From: Pyrinomonadaceae bacterium
GTDB taxonomy: Bacteria > Acidobacteriota > Blastocatellia > Pyrinomonadales > Pyrinomonadaceae
Length of the DNA: 64,000 nucleotides
Reading direction: 5' to 3'
Assembly: GCA_019694395.1 (NCBI GenBank)
Contig: JAIBCC010000018.1
Location: forward strand, 1 to 64,000
Numbering within the stretch: the stretch's first letter is position 1; the number at the start of each line of letters is the position of its first letter. The notes beneath the pieces are model-generated. The model worked only from the letters and a program-made list of their open reading frames with translations, searched no databases and had not been told where the DNA came from. This document shows, piece by piece, positions 1-8,040 of the stretch. The position numbers and the translations under genes were made by a program.

Positions 1-25
1 TTTTTGACATTTGTTATTCTGTTGC

Positions 26-55
26 TTGACATTATGTCCCTTTGATTCGTATATT
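26..55 (+). promoter_or_regulatory. Sigma-70-type promoter of tRNA-Thr
   Basis: TTGACA at 26-31 and TATATT at 50-55 are separated by 18 nt, about 24 nt before the tRNA 5' end. A second TTGACA lies at 4-9. Both hexamers are near consensus, as expected for a stable-RNA promoter. The start near 62 is inferred. Confidence 0.6.
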
Positions 56-78
56 TTCAAATTCGGCATTTCAAATAT

Positions 79-151
<73 letters not shown>

Positions 152-174
152 TTTATTAAAATCAACAACTTACA

Positions 175-198
175 GACATTCGCAAGAGTGTCTTTTTT
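175..198 (+). terminator. Terminator after tRNA-Thr (element-borne)
   Basis: A 7-bp stem GACATTC/GAGTGTC (one G-T pair) encloses a GCAA loop and is followed by six T. It lies inside the element, so the element supplies its own terminator for the reconstituted tRNA. Confidence 0.75.
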
Positions 199-201
199 CG
201 A

Positions 202-223
202 TACTCACACCTTTACTCACGCC
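202..223 (+). promoter_or_regulatory. Candidate integrase arm-type sites, left end
   Basis: TACTCACACC (202-211) and TACTCACGCC (214-223) are direct repeats 12 bp apart. The same decamer occurs three times at 5985-6016 beside the other att core. Placement near both ends of the element fits accessory (arm) sites bound by the integrase N-terminal domain; this role is inferred. Confidence 0.5.
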
Positions 224-293
224 CTAACAACAAAAAGAAGCCTTTTATAGCTTACAATGGAATCTGCAAAACTTTATCTTGGTTCTCTAAAAT

Positions 294-617
294 TTAGCCT
301 TTGAGAGTTTTATTATTTGGTTTGCTAGGTAGCTTTTCGGGAAGGATAAGAGAGTCATCTACTAAAATTTCTAAATGAACTGAAATCAAGTAACTATATT
401 TTAACAAAACGATTAGCGAAGGAATTCTTGAGCCTCTTTCAAAAGCAGAGATTTGCGATTGGGTTAATTCTCCTTTATACCCTAAAGCCTGAATCAATTC
501 ATTCTGTGATAAATTTAATCCAAGTCTAATAGAAAGCAATTTTTCAGCTAATCTATTTGGTTTTTCAACTGATGCCTTTCCCATTTTAGAGATTACCCCC
601 AAATGGTTTGACATCAT
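294..617 (-). CDS. XRE/Cro-family HTH transcriptional regulator
   Basis: The 107-aa protein has a Cro/C1-type HTH at about residues 22-88, with the typical core LSQNELIQALGYKGELTQSQISAFERGSR spread over residues 36-64 and a second helix set ending in LEILVDDSL. It is the leftmost element gene and points toward attL. A perfect 7-2-7 palindrome lies 20 bp upstream of its start, between it and the divergent cargo genes, as expected for an autoregulating repressor. Met12 is an alternative start. By position it is probably the element's lysogeny-type switch (compare Stl in PICIs), which is inference. Confidence 0.8.
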   Translation of the reverse strand: MMSNHLGVISKMGKASVEKPNRLAEKLLSIRLGLNLSQNELIQALGYKGELTQSQISAFERGSRIPSLIVLLKYSYLISVHLEILVDDSLILPEKLPSKPNNKTLKG

Positions 618-636
618 TTAATTTGAGCTTGCCTTG

Positions 637-652
637 AAGTCCAAATGGACTT
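637..652. promoter_or_regulatory. Candidate operator palindrome for the XRE regulator
   Basis: AAGTCCA-AA-TGGACTT is a perfect inverted repeat (7-bp arms, 2-bp spacer) in the 173-bp gap between the divergent XRE gene and the lipoprotein gene. Size and position fit an XRE dimer operator. Confidence 0.5.
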
Positions 653-790
653 ATTATTACTCTGCTATTTTTCTTAGCCGTAAGTCTTTTAATTGACTTA
701 TCAGCTACCTTCATCTGCTATAGTTGAGTTTTCCTTTAGGCATTTGAAGATAGAAATAACTTAAACTGTCTGAATCAAAATGACAAGACT

Positions 791-1495
791 ATGAACACTC
801 AATTTAAAACTCAAATTATTATTATTCTTTCTCTTATCCTTTTTATTGGTTGCGGAAGAACACAGATTTGCACTTTAACACCTGACCAAATGCCTGAAAT
901 AAACGGTTTTCATCTTGGAATGACTTTTGATGAGGTTAATCAAAAATTCGGCTTAAATTGTAATCTTGTTCAAAAATACACGGTCAAAGAAGGTTTTTCA
1001 GAAGCCTATAAACAAAGTCATTCTATAACCCATAAATATTTATTTTCTATTGAAACAGATTCTCACGTTCCGCCTAATATTGTTCAAGGAAAAACAGGAT
1101 GTTGGCAACCTAATAATAGTGCTATTTGGTATAAACCTAATGATTTTCCCGATTTGAAGGATATTAGCTCAATGGCTTTACTTTTTGATGAAAATAAACG
1201 AGTTACAACCATTGAGTTTTCTTATCAAAGAAATAAGGGTAGTTTATCGCCATCGCAATTAGCAGAAAAATTTGGTTTGGAAAAGTGGACTTGGAAAACA
1301 AGAAATCAAACTCTTGAATCCTATTGGACAGCTTCAATTTGTCAGCTTGAATGTAAGAATTTAACTATCAAATCGGTAATATTTAATGATACAACTAATG
1401 ATTATAATTTTACTTTAACGATTGATGCTCTTACCGATGCGGAAGCAGAAGAATTTAATCAAGTATTTAATAAGGAATATAAATTACCGAATTAG
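791..1495 (+). CDS. Putative lipoprotein, element cargo, function unknown
   Basis: The 234-aa product begins with a hydrophobic segment ending in LFIGC at residue 22, a lipobox, so a lipidated envelope protein is expected. I do not recognise the mature domain. The segment HLGMTFDEVNQKFGL (about residues 41-55) resembles the short helix-turn 'GMSxxEVxxxLG' motif of SmpA/OmlA-like small lipoproteins, but the rest does not fit clearly. It is followed by the zinc-ribbon gene 17 bp later, so the two are probably co-transcribed. Codon use is AT-rich like the rest of the element. Confidence 0.65.
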   Translation: MNTQFKTQIIIILSLILFIGCGRTQICTLTPDQMPEINGFHLGMTFDEVNQKFGLNCNLVQKYTVKEGFSEAYKQSHSITHKYLFSIETDSHVPPNIVQGKTGCWQPNNSAIWYKPNDFPDLKDISSMALLFDENKRVTTIEFSYQRNKGSLSPSQLAEKFGLEKWTWKTRNQTLESYWTASICQLECKNLTIKSVIFNDTTNDYNFTLTIDALTDAEAEEFNQVFNKEYKLPN

Positions 1496-1511
1496 TGGAG
1501 AAGAGTAAATT

Positions 1512-2252
1512 ATGAAGAATTGTCCAAAATGTGGAAGTTTAATAACAGGTTCATTTTGTTACAGATGTTCGAGTGAAGCCTCTCGGATTTTACGGGAACA
1601 AACTGATGAAATTGGAAAACAAATACAGGATAATCTAAACTCCTTAAATAATAATTCCCCAAAAGCAAATATAAACCCTGACCATTCTCAAGATGCCGCT
1701 AACACTATTATTGGTGGTTTAATCGTTCTTGGAGTTTTTGTAGCTATTGGCTTTTGTTGCTTCGCTCGTTCAAATAAAGATAGTTCTTATTCATCAAGCT
1801 ATCCGCCAAGCTCATCTAGTTCAACAAGTTCTTCGCCAATTCCGTCAAATACACCAATTCCTTCAAGTCCGCCTAAATCATCTGTTAGACAGGCGGTTAT
1901 AATTTCGCAGAATGCTAATCTCCGAAAATCAAATAGTGCAAACGGTGAAATTATTCAAACTATTGCCGAAGGAACAAATGTAGAAGTGGTTAAACAACAA
2001 GGAGCTTGGTTTCTAGTAAAAAATATTGATAAATCAGGTTGGTTGCACGGTAATACAATTCGTTTGATAGATTCAACGCCAAGTTACTCTGACGCAAAAT
2101 CCAATTACCCTAATCTGCCCTCAAGTCCTAAAAATGATGATATTGATATTGCTCCACTTTATAACGAAGTCCAAAGAAGAAAAGCAGAGCAAGGAATTAC
2201 AGATGAAGAAGCCGTTAGGCAAATTTTGCAAGAAAAAGGAGAAATCCCTTAA
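1512..2252 (+). CDS. Zinc-ribbon / TM / SH3b-domain protein, element cargo
   Basis: The 246-aa protein has a N-terminal CxxC...CxxC zinc ribbon (residues 4-19), a short linker, one TM helix (about 64-86), a Ser/Pro-rich spacer (about 90-127) and a bacterial SH3 domain (about 130-187: ANLRKSNSANGEIIQTIAEG, ending GWLHGNTIRLI). An acidic helical tail follows. Zinc-ribbon plus TM plus SH3b architectures occur in uncharacterised membrane proteins; SH3b domains often bind peptidoglycan, so the C-terminus may face the wall. GGAGAAGAG lies just before the ATG. With the upstream lipoprotein it forms the two-gene cargo of the element. Confidence 0.75.
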   Translation: MKNCPKCGSLITGSFCYRCSSEASRILREQTDEIGKQIQDNLNSLNNNSPKANINPDHSQDAANTIIGGLIVLGVFVAIGFCCFARSNKDSSYSSSYPPSSSSSTSSSPIPSNTPIPSSPPKSSVRQAVIISQNANLRKSNSANGEIIQTIAEGTNVEVVKQQGAWFLVKNIDKSGWLHGNTIRLIDSTPSYSDAKSNYPNLPSSPKNDDIDIAPLYNEVQRRKAEQGITDEEAVRQILQEKGEIP

Positions 2253-2472
2253 AGGCTATACTTACCATTTTTTTTCAGAGGTTGAAAATTTGGCGAGTGC
2301 TGTAACAAGTATTATATTAAACAGAAAAGGGGGATAGCCTCTGTAAAATTCCAAAATATATCAATGAAAATACACGGTGTTTATTAGTTGACCTATTTTT
2401 GCTTGTAAATACAATTATACAAATGAGTTATCCTAAAAAATACACCCTAGTAAAATCTTGTCAAATTTTCTG

Positions 2473-3804
2473 CTAAGACCTTGACCCTAAATTTTGATTC
2501 TTTTCTGCATTGGTTGGATATTGCATAACAGAATTTGCTATTGACTTTATTTCTTCATCCGTTATTGGTTGGTTGCCATCTTCACAATAAGTATCACGAA
2601 TAGTAATCAAAATATCGTAAATCTGTTCTTGGTTTTTACCATTCCCCCTTTCTCGACACGCCCATTTGAACAAAGTTAATTCTCGTCTGCCGCCCTCTAT
2701 TACATAATCAGAAGTTAATTTTTTTGGCAATTTAATATCTTTCAAATTTACCTTAGCTGTATCATTTTTTCGTTTAGGATTTTTGTTTGATTTTTCATCA
2801 GAATTATCTTCTTTTTCTTCTTCTATCCAATTATTTGGAATTGTGGCTAAATCGCCAATTTCTTTCCATTCATAGATGTTTCCCGAATGATGAAGGCTAG
2901 AAGGAGCAACAATGAATCCCGATTCACTCCTTAAATCTAAACCATCTCCGATTGATTGAGCAGTATTTTTTAGATTTTTATTGTCTGCGTAAATGTGAAC
3001 GCCGTTACCTGATTTAACGGTCAAAACACCTTTCATCCTAATTTCAGATATTCTTTCTAAATCTTTTAATGTTTTATGTCCGTTATATCGAAAATCAACA
3101 TCCAAAACACTAAATCCCATCACCTTAAAACCAATATTCAAATTAGGATTTTTTCTGAATTGGGAAAGAAAATCTGCTTTTTTGGACTCGTAATTTAATC
3201 CATCAATATCTTTATATTTGACTATTGGATGCTTGCCTTTGTGAGAACATTCAAAAGCTAACTTGCAACTACATTTAACGCCTTTATCCGCAAATATTGG
3301 ATAATGAGTTGGTAGAACAATAAAACCACAATCCATATAAAGCAGAATTTGGTCTAATTTAGGCAAATTATTTATGTCTTTAGCCGTATATTTTTGCAAT
3401 ATTGACCAATTTGGGCTAGAAAAGTAGCTAAAATCTTCAAAATTATCTTCTAAATCATATCTAAAATAATCAACCCCACAACCTTCTAGTTTAATAGAGT
3501 TCGTTTTTGTCAATAAATGCTTTTTATTCAATCTATTACCATTATCAGCTAATTCTAACTTTAGTAAGCCTTCTTGAATTAAACGATTTTTAACATTTCG
3601 TAATTTTGTTCTGCCGATTTTCAGTTTTCTAGCCTGTTTTTCTTCCGTCATCCAACATTTATCGGGAAGAAAGTTATAATATCTCTTGGCTAAACCTGAT
3701 AAATTGTTAATCTTTTTGCTTAAATCCGCTGAATCTAGCTTTTCCGTCATATTTACAAAAAATTGATAGGCTTGAAAAAAAAAGGCTTTACATTTGTATC
3801 TCAA
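2473..3804 (-). CDS. wHTH + bifunctional primase-polymerase (prim-pol) replication protein
   Basis: The product carries a winged-HTH-like segment (about residues 50-95, EKQARKLKIGRTKLRNVKNR), then a prim-pol N-terminal-type domain (about 145-330). The domain shows CSCKLAFECSHKGKHP (zinc-binding Cys/His and KHP), NIGFKVMGFSVLDVD (catalytic Asp pair) and GLDLRSESGFIVAPSSLHHSG. A PriCT-like helical C-terminus (about 370-430) follows, and no helicase domain is present. The open frame begins with TTG at 3804; ATG at 3750 (MTEKLDS) is an equally good start. This is the element's likely initiator/primase, so the element may replicate after excision. Confidence 0.85.
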   Translation of the reverse strand: MRYKCKAFFFQAYQFFVNMTEKLDSADLSKKINNLSGLAKRYYNFLPDKCWMTEEKQARKLKIGRTKLRNVKNRLIQEGLLKLELADNGNRLNKKHLLTKTNSIKLEGCGVDYFRYDLEDNFEDFSYFSSPNWSILQKYTAKDINNLPKLDQILLYMDCGFIVLPTHYPIFADKGVKCSCKLAFECSHKGKHPIVKYKDIDGLNYESKKADFLSQFRKNPNLNIGFKVMGFSVLDVDFRYNGHKTLKDLERISEIRMKGVLTVKSGNGVHIYADNKNLKNTAQSIGDGLDLRSESGFIVAPSSLHHSGNIYEWKEIGDLATIPNNWIEEEKEDNSDEKSNKNPKRKNDTAKVNLKDIKLPKKLTSDYVIEGGRRELTLFKWACRERGNGKNQEQIYDILITIRDTYCEDGNQPITDEEIKSIANSVMQYPTNAEKNQNLGSRS

Positions 3805-3827
3805 AATGTTAAAGTTTTAGCATTATA

Positions 3828-3959
3828 GGTGTGAGCATTATAGAGGTTGGAAATACCCTTCAGTGCCTCTATAATCGTTTTTCTTTCATTTTTCATATCC
3901 TAGCTAGGAGTGAGAAATAAAAATCGCTCACATTGTCTCTAATCGTTTTCCGCCTCTGT
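3828..3959. promoter_or_regulatory. Intergenic region with inverted and direct repeats, possible element origin or operator
   Basis: Between the excisionase gene and the primase gene are: an inverted decamer ATTATAGAGG (3837-3846)/CCTCTATAAT (3866-3875); a GTGAG...CTCAC pair (3910-3931); a near-direct repeat CTCTATAATCGTTTT/CTCTAATCGTTTT; and one inverted copy of the CTCACACC arm motif (3828-3835). Clustered repeats next to a replication gene suggest an origin or operator. No experiment supports this. Confidence 0.35.
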
Positions 3960-4160
3960 CTAATCTTGTTCGAGACTCACATTTTCCAATTTCTCTTTAA
4001 CTGCATCTAACTGCCATTTGTAAAAAATTGGTTTCCCGTCCTTTTTGCCACAAGGCTTAAACCATCCACTATCACGCAAATCATATAGGCTACCAACCGT
4101 TATACCAATATAATCTGCCGCTTCTTTATCATCATAAATTTTATTGTTTTCTTTATTCAT
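3960..4160 (-). CDS. AlpA/MerR-type small HTH protein (excisionase-like)
   Basis: Starting at the ATG at 4160 gives a 66-aa protein, IYDDKEAADYIGITVGSLYDL and on, matching the short DNA-binding 'helix_turn_helix_17/AlpA' pattern: DKEAADYIGIT recognition helix, then W-F-K-P-C-G-KKDGKPIFYKWQLD wing. A longer frame opens at 4271 but would overlap the preceding HTH gene almost entirely. With the start used here the overlap is 8 bp (4153-4160), a coupled pair. The role is probably excision directionality or activation of element genes. Confidence 0.75.
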   Translation of the reverse strand: MNKENNKIYDDKEAADYIGITVGSLYDLRDSGWFKPCGKKDGKPIFYKWQLDAVKEKLENVSLEQD

Positions 4161-4392
4161 TCGTTTGTCTCCTTTTGAAAAATTCCTTTGCTTTAACTTC
4201 ATTTCGGGCAAGAAATTCGTCAAGATGCGTTTTACTAAAAATAACTCTTCGCCCAATTCGGTAACAGGCAATTTTTGCTTTCGCTAACGCCCTATCAATA
4301 GTTACAACACTAATTCCGCAATATTTCGCCGCCTCTTCTCTATCAAATCTGTGGTTATTAAAATTCAAGCCACCATCACCAATTAATTCCAT
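4153..4392 (-). CDS. Excisionase-family HTH protein
   Basis: The 79-aa protein carries FDREEAAKYCGISVVTIDRALAKAKI followed by ACYRIGRRVIFSKTHLDEFLA, the classic excisionase/MerR-like fold with the 'I-G-R-R' wing. It precedes and overlaps the second small HTH gene, and the two probably arose from duplication of the same domain. The Xis/AlpA pair sits directly downstream of the integrase terminator. Confidence 0.8.
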   Translation of the reverse strand: MELIGDGGLNFNNHRFDREEAAKYCGISVVTIDRALAKAKIACYRIGRRVIFSKTHLDEFLARNEVKAKEFFKRRQTNE

Positions 4393-4722
4393 TAACTTAC
4401 CTCATTTTGTAAATTTTTATCCCTCAACCTTGCTTTAGTGACTCGAATTTTGTATAATATAATTAATTCGAGGCATCTAAAACGCCTCTCAATAGAAACA
4501 AAAATCTATTGCACAAGAATCAAAAAGGTAATTGCCCGTCAAAGCATAATTACCTTTTTTTATTGTCTCTATTATCTCACACTTTTCGGGCTTTGTCAAG
4601 TTGTAAGTCTAATTATTGCAATAGTTAGACTTGATGTGAAGTGCTGTAAAGTATTGATTTTAAACATCTTATTAAACAGCTTTTGGATAACTCCAAGTAA
4701 TTAAAGATGTTATCAGATAGGT
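4393..4722. other. Gap between integrase and excisionase genes
   Basis: About 330 bp with no convincing gene. An 88-codon plus-strand frame (4438-4704) runs through the terminator hairpin, has no good start context and a random-looking Ile/Leu/Cys-rich product. The only clear structure is the terminator at 4528-4562. Confidence 0.6.
4528..4562. terminator. Terminator downstream of integrase gene
   Basis: AAAGGTAATT and AATTACCTTT form a 10-bp stem around a 14-nt loop, with A-run on one side and T-run on the other, so it can work in both directions. It lies 160 bp beyond the integrase stop on the minus strand and separates int from the xis-primase genes. Confidence 0.7.
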
Positions 4723-5985
4723 TTAATTCTCATATTCAGAAATGCTATTTACATCCATAGTAGCTTGTTGCTGATATGCTGATAATGTATCAGCAATTCT
4801 TTGAACGGCATCAGTATTAGGATTAACATAACGGGCGAATGTATTTATTTGAGTGTGTCCGCTAATTTTCATAATTTCCATCGGTTGTAACCCTGCTTGA
4901 ATCATTCTAGTTATGGCTGTATGTCGCAAATCGTGAAAACGGAAGTCTTCAATATTTGCCAAACGACAAGCCGAAGCAAAAGACCTCTTTACAGTATCTT
5001 TAACGCCAAAAACTAGGTCGTTTTCGTCTTTTGCAGATTTTTCCCAAAGTGCTGTAAGTTCATCGAAAACTCTTTGTGTCATTCCAACCGCACGAGCTTT
5101 AGCGGTCTTAGTATTGAAAGCTAAAATGTTGATTTTCCGATTGATTAAATCAACATCACGCCAAATCAGCTTAAAAAGTTCTCCCCGCCTCATAGAACTA
5201 TCTAAAGCCGTTATAATTAAAGGTTTTAAGTGTTCACGATTGCTTTTATGATTTGCTATAACTTCTTTCCCGTTCTTCTGATATTTAAGAGTCGTTATAG
5301 CATTACAGGCATCTAACAATCTTCTTTCTTCTTCAAATGTCAATATTCTCTCTCGTTTAACTTCATCCGCAACACTTACAACTCCTTTAGCATTTAGGAA
5401 AGGAGAACGGTCAAGCCAACCATTATAAACCGCATCATTTAGCATTGTCCGAAGCAAAGCAAGTTCACGATTTACACTTGCAATAGCACGATGACGCTCT
5501 ACAAGTTCGATTTTACCTTTGGCAACTTTCTTTTTGATAATTACAGGTTCGGCAAGTCGTTTTTGTTTGAAACTTTCAAGCGTAGCAGGGGAAATATCTT
5601 TAATCCGTCTGTTACCAAAATAATCCAACAAGATTTTTAAGAAGTTCAAGGAATTTTGATATGAACGCAATCCTGCAATTTTTCTGCCTTGATGATATTT
5701 GGCAGGAATTAGTTTTCTTTCTTTGTAATCATTAGCGAGTTCGCGGAAAGTCATTTTATCGCCCTCAATGGCTTTTTTTCCACGTTTATCATAATTATCA
5801 GAAAGTTCATCTCTTAAACGGCGAGCGTGGCTTTTACTATCTGCTTTTTGTGTATATTGCTTTTTCTCTCCATTTCCTTCAATCCTAACAATTCGTGCAT
5901 ACCAAGAAATTTTACCGTTCTTGTCTTTTTTTTGAATTATTCCGTAGTCTCTACTATTCTTTTTTGAAATTTCTGTTTTTTCCAT
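4723..5985 (-). CDS. int: Tyrosine recombinase / phage-type integrase
   Basis: A 420-aa integrase. The N-terminal part (about 15-60) is the arm-binding DNA-binding domain, followed by a SAM-like core-binding domain (about 80-190) and the catalytic domain (about 215-405). Catalytic residues are visible: Arg in SSMRRGELFKL, HDLRHTAITRM (H-x-x-R), the later His in SGHTQ and the Tyr nucleophile in FARYVNP. GTG at 5991 would add two residues; the ATG at 5985 is chosen. The start overlaps the arm-type repeats at 5985-6016, suggesting self-repression. It is oriented inward, 160 bp from the right att core. Confidence 0.92.
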   Translation of the reverse strand: MEKTEISKKNSRDYGIIQKKDKNGKISWYARIVRIEGNGEKKQYTQKADSKSHARRLRDELSDNYDKRGKKAIEGDKMTFRELANDYKERKLIPAKYHQGRKIAGLRSYQNSLNFLKILLDYFGNRRIKDISPATLESFKQKRLAEPVIIKKKVAKGKIELVERHRAIASVNRELALLRTMLNDAVYNGWLDRSPFLNAKGVVSVADEVKRERILTFEEERRLLDACNAITTLKYQKNGKEVIANHKSNREHLKPLIITALDSSMRRGELFKLIWRDVDLINRKINILAFNTKTAKARAVGMTQRVFDELTALWEKSAKDENDLVFGVKDTVKRSFASACRLANIEDFRFHDLRHTAITRMIQAGLQPMEIMKISGHTQINTFARYVNPNTDAVQRIADTLSAYQQQATMDVNSISEYEN

Positions 5986-6016
5986 ACTCACACCTATTCA
6001 CACTTTTACTCACACC
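5985..6016 (+). promoter_or_regulatory. Candidate integrase arm-type sites, right end
   Basis: Three tandem decamers: TACTCACACC (5985-5994), TATTCACACT (5995-6004) and TACTCACACC (6007-6016). They match the two at 202-223 near the left core and overlap the integrase start codon. Confidence 0.5.
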
Positions 6017-6144
6017 CATATTTGATAATCCGTGATTGTTGAAGATATGTCAAGACAGAAAGCATTCTGTAATAGTCCAATAAATAAGGAGTTATCAGCA
6101 CAGTTTGAAAGTTGGAGATGTTTAAGGATATTGAGTAACTTCTC

Positions 6145-6187
6145 ATTCGTAATCAGTAGGTCGGCGGTTCAAGTCCGCCAAGTGGCT
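6145..6187 (+). repeat. attR: displaced 3' half of host tRNA-Thr
   Basis: The 19-bp core (6145-6163) continues as a T arm GGCGG-TTCAAGT-CCGCC and acceptor strand AAGTGGC plus discriminator T. This acceptor strand is the perfect complement of the 5' strand GCCACTT at 79-85, better than the strand now in the tRNA. It is therefore the ancestral host 3' half, separated from its 5' half by about 6.04 kb of inserted DNA. It is not a working tRNA. Confidence 0.88.
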
Positions 6188-6197
6188 TCAAGTTTTT

Positions 6198-6231
6198 AAA
6201 CTGCATAGTTCGAGAGACTATGCAGTTTTTT
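6198..6231 (+). terminator. Original terminator of the tRNA-Thr gene
   Basis: CTGCATAGT/ACTATGCAG (9 bp, extended by AAA/TTT) encloses a 7-nt loop and is followed by six T, eleven bases beyond the displaced tRNA 3' half. It marks host DNA outside the element. Confidence 0.8.
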
Positions 6232-6273
6232 CATTCCTTTGCTTTATTATAATTCCAGTTTTGCGTAATAAGT

Positions 6274-7245
6274 TCAATCAATCATCTTAATTGCCTGCAA
6301 TACAGCTTCGGGATGCGTTTCCGGTATCTGGTGTCCGGTTTGGCGAAGCACAATAAGCTTGGAGTTTTGCATTGTTTTATGCAGCCGAAAAGCATTTTGT
6401 TCCGGTGAAACTGTTCGATCCGAATCGCCGGTGACAATGATGGTTGGAACTTTCAGGCTGCTATATTTGCCGCACAACTTTTGCAAACTATGATTTAATT
6501 CTTTTTCGTCATTGATGTAGTTTTTGATCTGCTCTCTGTCCAACCACTCATCTTTTGCTAATTTGAAATAGTCTTGCGGAACTTTGTCGGGATAAAATGC
6601 TTCTTCAAGCTCGTGTTTAAGAACTTTTGAACTAATTAGCGGTTTAACAATGGCAAGCGATAAATCGCCCAAGATTGGAATATTCAATAGAGTGGCAATT
6701 CGTGATTTACTATCAGCATCCGGGTAGGCAGCAGGAGCTAACAAGACAAGTTTGCCAATATCATTTGGATAAAGTAGAGCATAAGCCAATGCCACCGCTC
6801 CACCCCACGAATGACCGACTAAAACAGGAGATTTAACCCCAATCTGATCAAGAGCCTGATGCAGAATCGCGGCTTGCGATTCGATTGTCATTATCTTTTC
6901 TTTCCTTTTGCTGGATCCGTGTCCCGGAAGATCAAAAGCAATCGTTCGATAATTATCTGCCAGATGGTCAAAAGTCCCAAACTCAAAATCTTGGATTGAG
7001 CCGGCGTTACCGTGAATCAAAACAACTGATTTGCCTTTACCGGTCTCAACATAATGCAAATTTAGATTTTCAACTTCGACAAATTGCTCTTTCAAATTCG
7101 GGTTCGCCTTTTCATTATTTGGCATATTGTTAGCAGAGAATGATTGATTTATATTAGTGGCTTTTATTGTATTGCTCCAGCTACAGAGTATTAACAATAT
7201 GCAGAGCGAAATAATTTTTTTTACTGACAAATGTATGAAATCCAT
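6274..7245 (-). CDS. Secreted alpha/beta hydrolase
   Basis: The 323-aa protein has a N-terminal hydrophobic segment (about 8-25), then the alpha/beta-hydrolase fold: oxyanion strand VVLIHGNAG (about 74-82), nucleophile elbow GHSWGG (Ser146), acid in VTGDSDRTV (about 275) and His in RQTGHQIPETHPE near the end. A cap domain lies around 180-250. Substrate cannot be read from sequence; relatives include epoxide hydrolases, haloperoxidases and esterases. It is the first host gene beyond the element's right end and appears to be a single-gene unit. Confidence 0.85.
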   Translation of the reverse strand: MDFIHLSVKKIISLCILLILCSWSNTIKATNINQSFSANNMPNNEKANPNLKEQFVEVENLNLHYVETGKGKSVVLIHGNAGSIQDFEFGTFDHLADNYRTIAFDLPGHGSSKRKEKIMTIESQAAILHQALDQIGVKSPVLVGHSWGGAVALAYALLYPNDIGKLVLLAPAAYPDADSKSRIATLLNIPILGDLSLAIVKPLISSKVLKHELEEAFYPDKVPQDYFKLAKDEWLDREQIKNYINDEKELNHSLQKLCGKYSSLKVPTIIVTGDSDRTVSPEQNAFRLHKTMQNSKLIVLRQTGHQIPETHPEAVLQAIKMID

Positions 7246-7380
7246 TCACCTAACTCCTGTTATATATTTCGATAACAACAATGTTTCTGGATTCGCAATA
7301 AGTGTGCCAGATAGTTTTATTATTAACTAACAGGCTTTGAGAAGAAAAAGGAGTTTATGAGTTGAGGATTTTATCTGAAA

Positions 7381-8040
7381 CTATCCTACGCCTTGAATTG
7401 TTCCGTTTTCAAAATAAAGACGCATTATCCACGAAGTATCTTTTTTAGGATTGAATTCAACTTTTTTAAGTTTTCCGCCGAGAATTACTTCTACACCATC
7501 AAATTTCACAAGGTCGAATTTTTCAGGAATCATCACATATTCAAACGAATGAATTGAGTCAAAGGCTTTATTTGAGGCGGTAAAACGCAAGGTTTGATTG
7601 TAGTTTTTGAGTTGGCAAATATAATTCAAAGAATTTTTGCAATCAGCTAAGATCTTGCGCGGCGGCATCAGAAAATTCTTTCCGAGAAATGCATCCGTGA
7701 CCTTTTCGAGCTCGTCAAAAGCCATCTTTCCTTTGGAAACTTTTCCTGCTAGGGCGTAAAGATAGAAATACCGCAGTCTTGCCAATTGATCTTTTTTATT
7801 TTCAACTTTGAGTTTTATAAAAGATTGAGAAATAAGATTGTCAGCCAGTATCCAATTTTCAGATTCCAAAGAATTTAGAATTGTATTCCAATCTTTTTCA
7901 GGAATCTCAATTGATGACGAAGGTTTTGGAGTAGCGGCTGCAACCGGAACTTTTGAGGGAATGGGAGTTTTCCGCGTTTGTGAAAAACTCCCGACTGTAA
8001 CTGATAAAATACAAATGAAAATACAAACTGCTGATCTCAT
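7381..8040 (-). CDS. Secreted protein of unknown function
   Basis: A 219-aa protein with Sec signal (MRSAVCIFICILSVTVGSFS) and a Pro-rich stretch (about 22-45). The rest is a mixed helical/beta segment that I cannot assign. Its ATG overlaps the stop of the upstream TPR gene (ATGA at 8037-8040), which implies translational coupling and a shared envelope role. Confidence 0.7.
   Translation of the reverse strand: MRSAVCIFICILSVTVGSFSQTRKTPIPSKVPVAAATPKPSSSIEIPEKDWNTILNSLESENWILADNLISQSFIKLKVENKKDQLARLRYFYLYALAGKVSKGKMAFDELEKVTDAFLGKNFLMPPRKILADCKNSLNYICQLKNYNQTLRFTASNKAFDSIHSFEYVMIPEKFDLVKFDGVEVILGGKLKKVEFNPKKDTSWIMRLYFENGTIQGVG

Noticed and set aside
2134-2337. 67-codon frame overlapping the zinc-ribbon gene
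   Set aside because: It is a shifted frame of the better-supported gene and has no start signals.
4438-4704. 88-codon plus-strand frame
   Set aside because: It runs through the integrase terminator hairpin, has an implausible product and no start signals.
6145-6187. A second tRNA-Thr
   Set aside because: Only the 3' half is present; no D arm or 5' acceptor strand lies before it. It is the displaced half created by integration.
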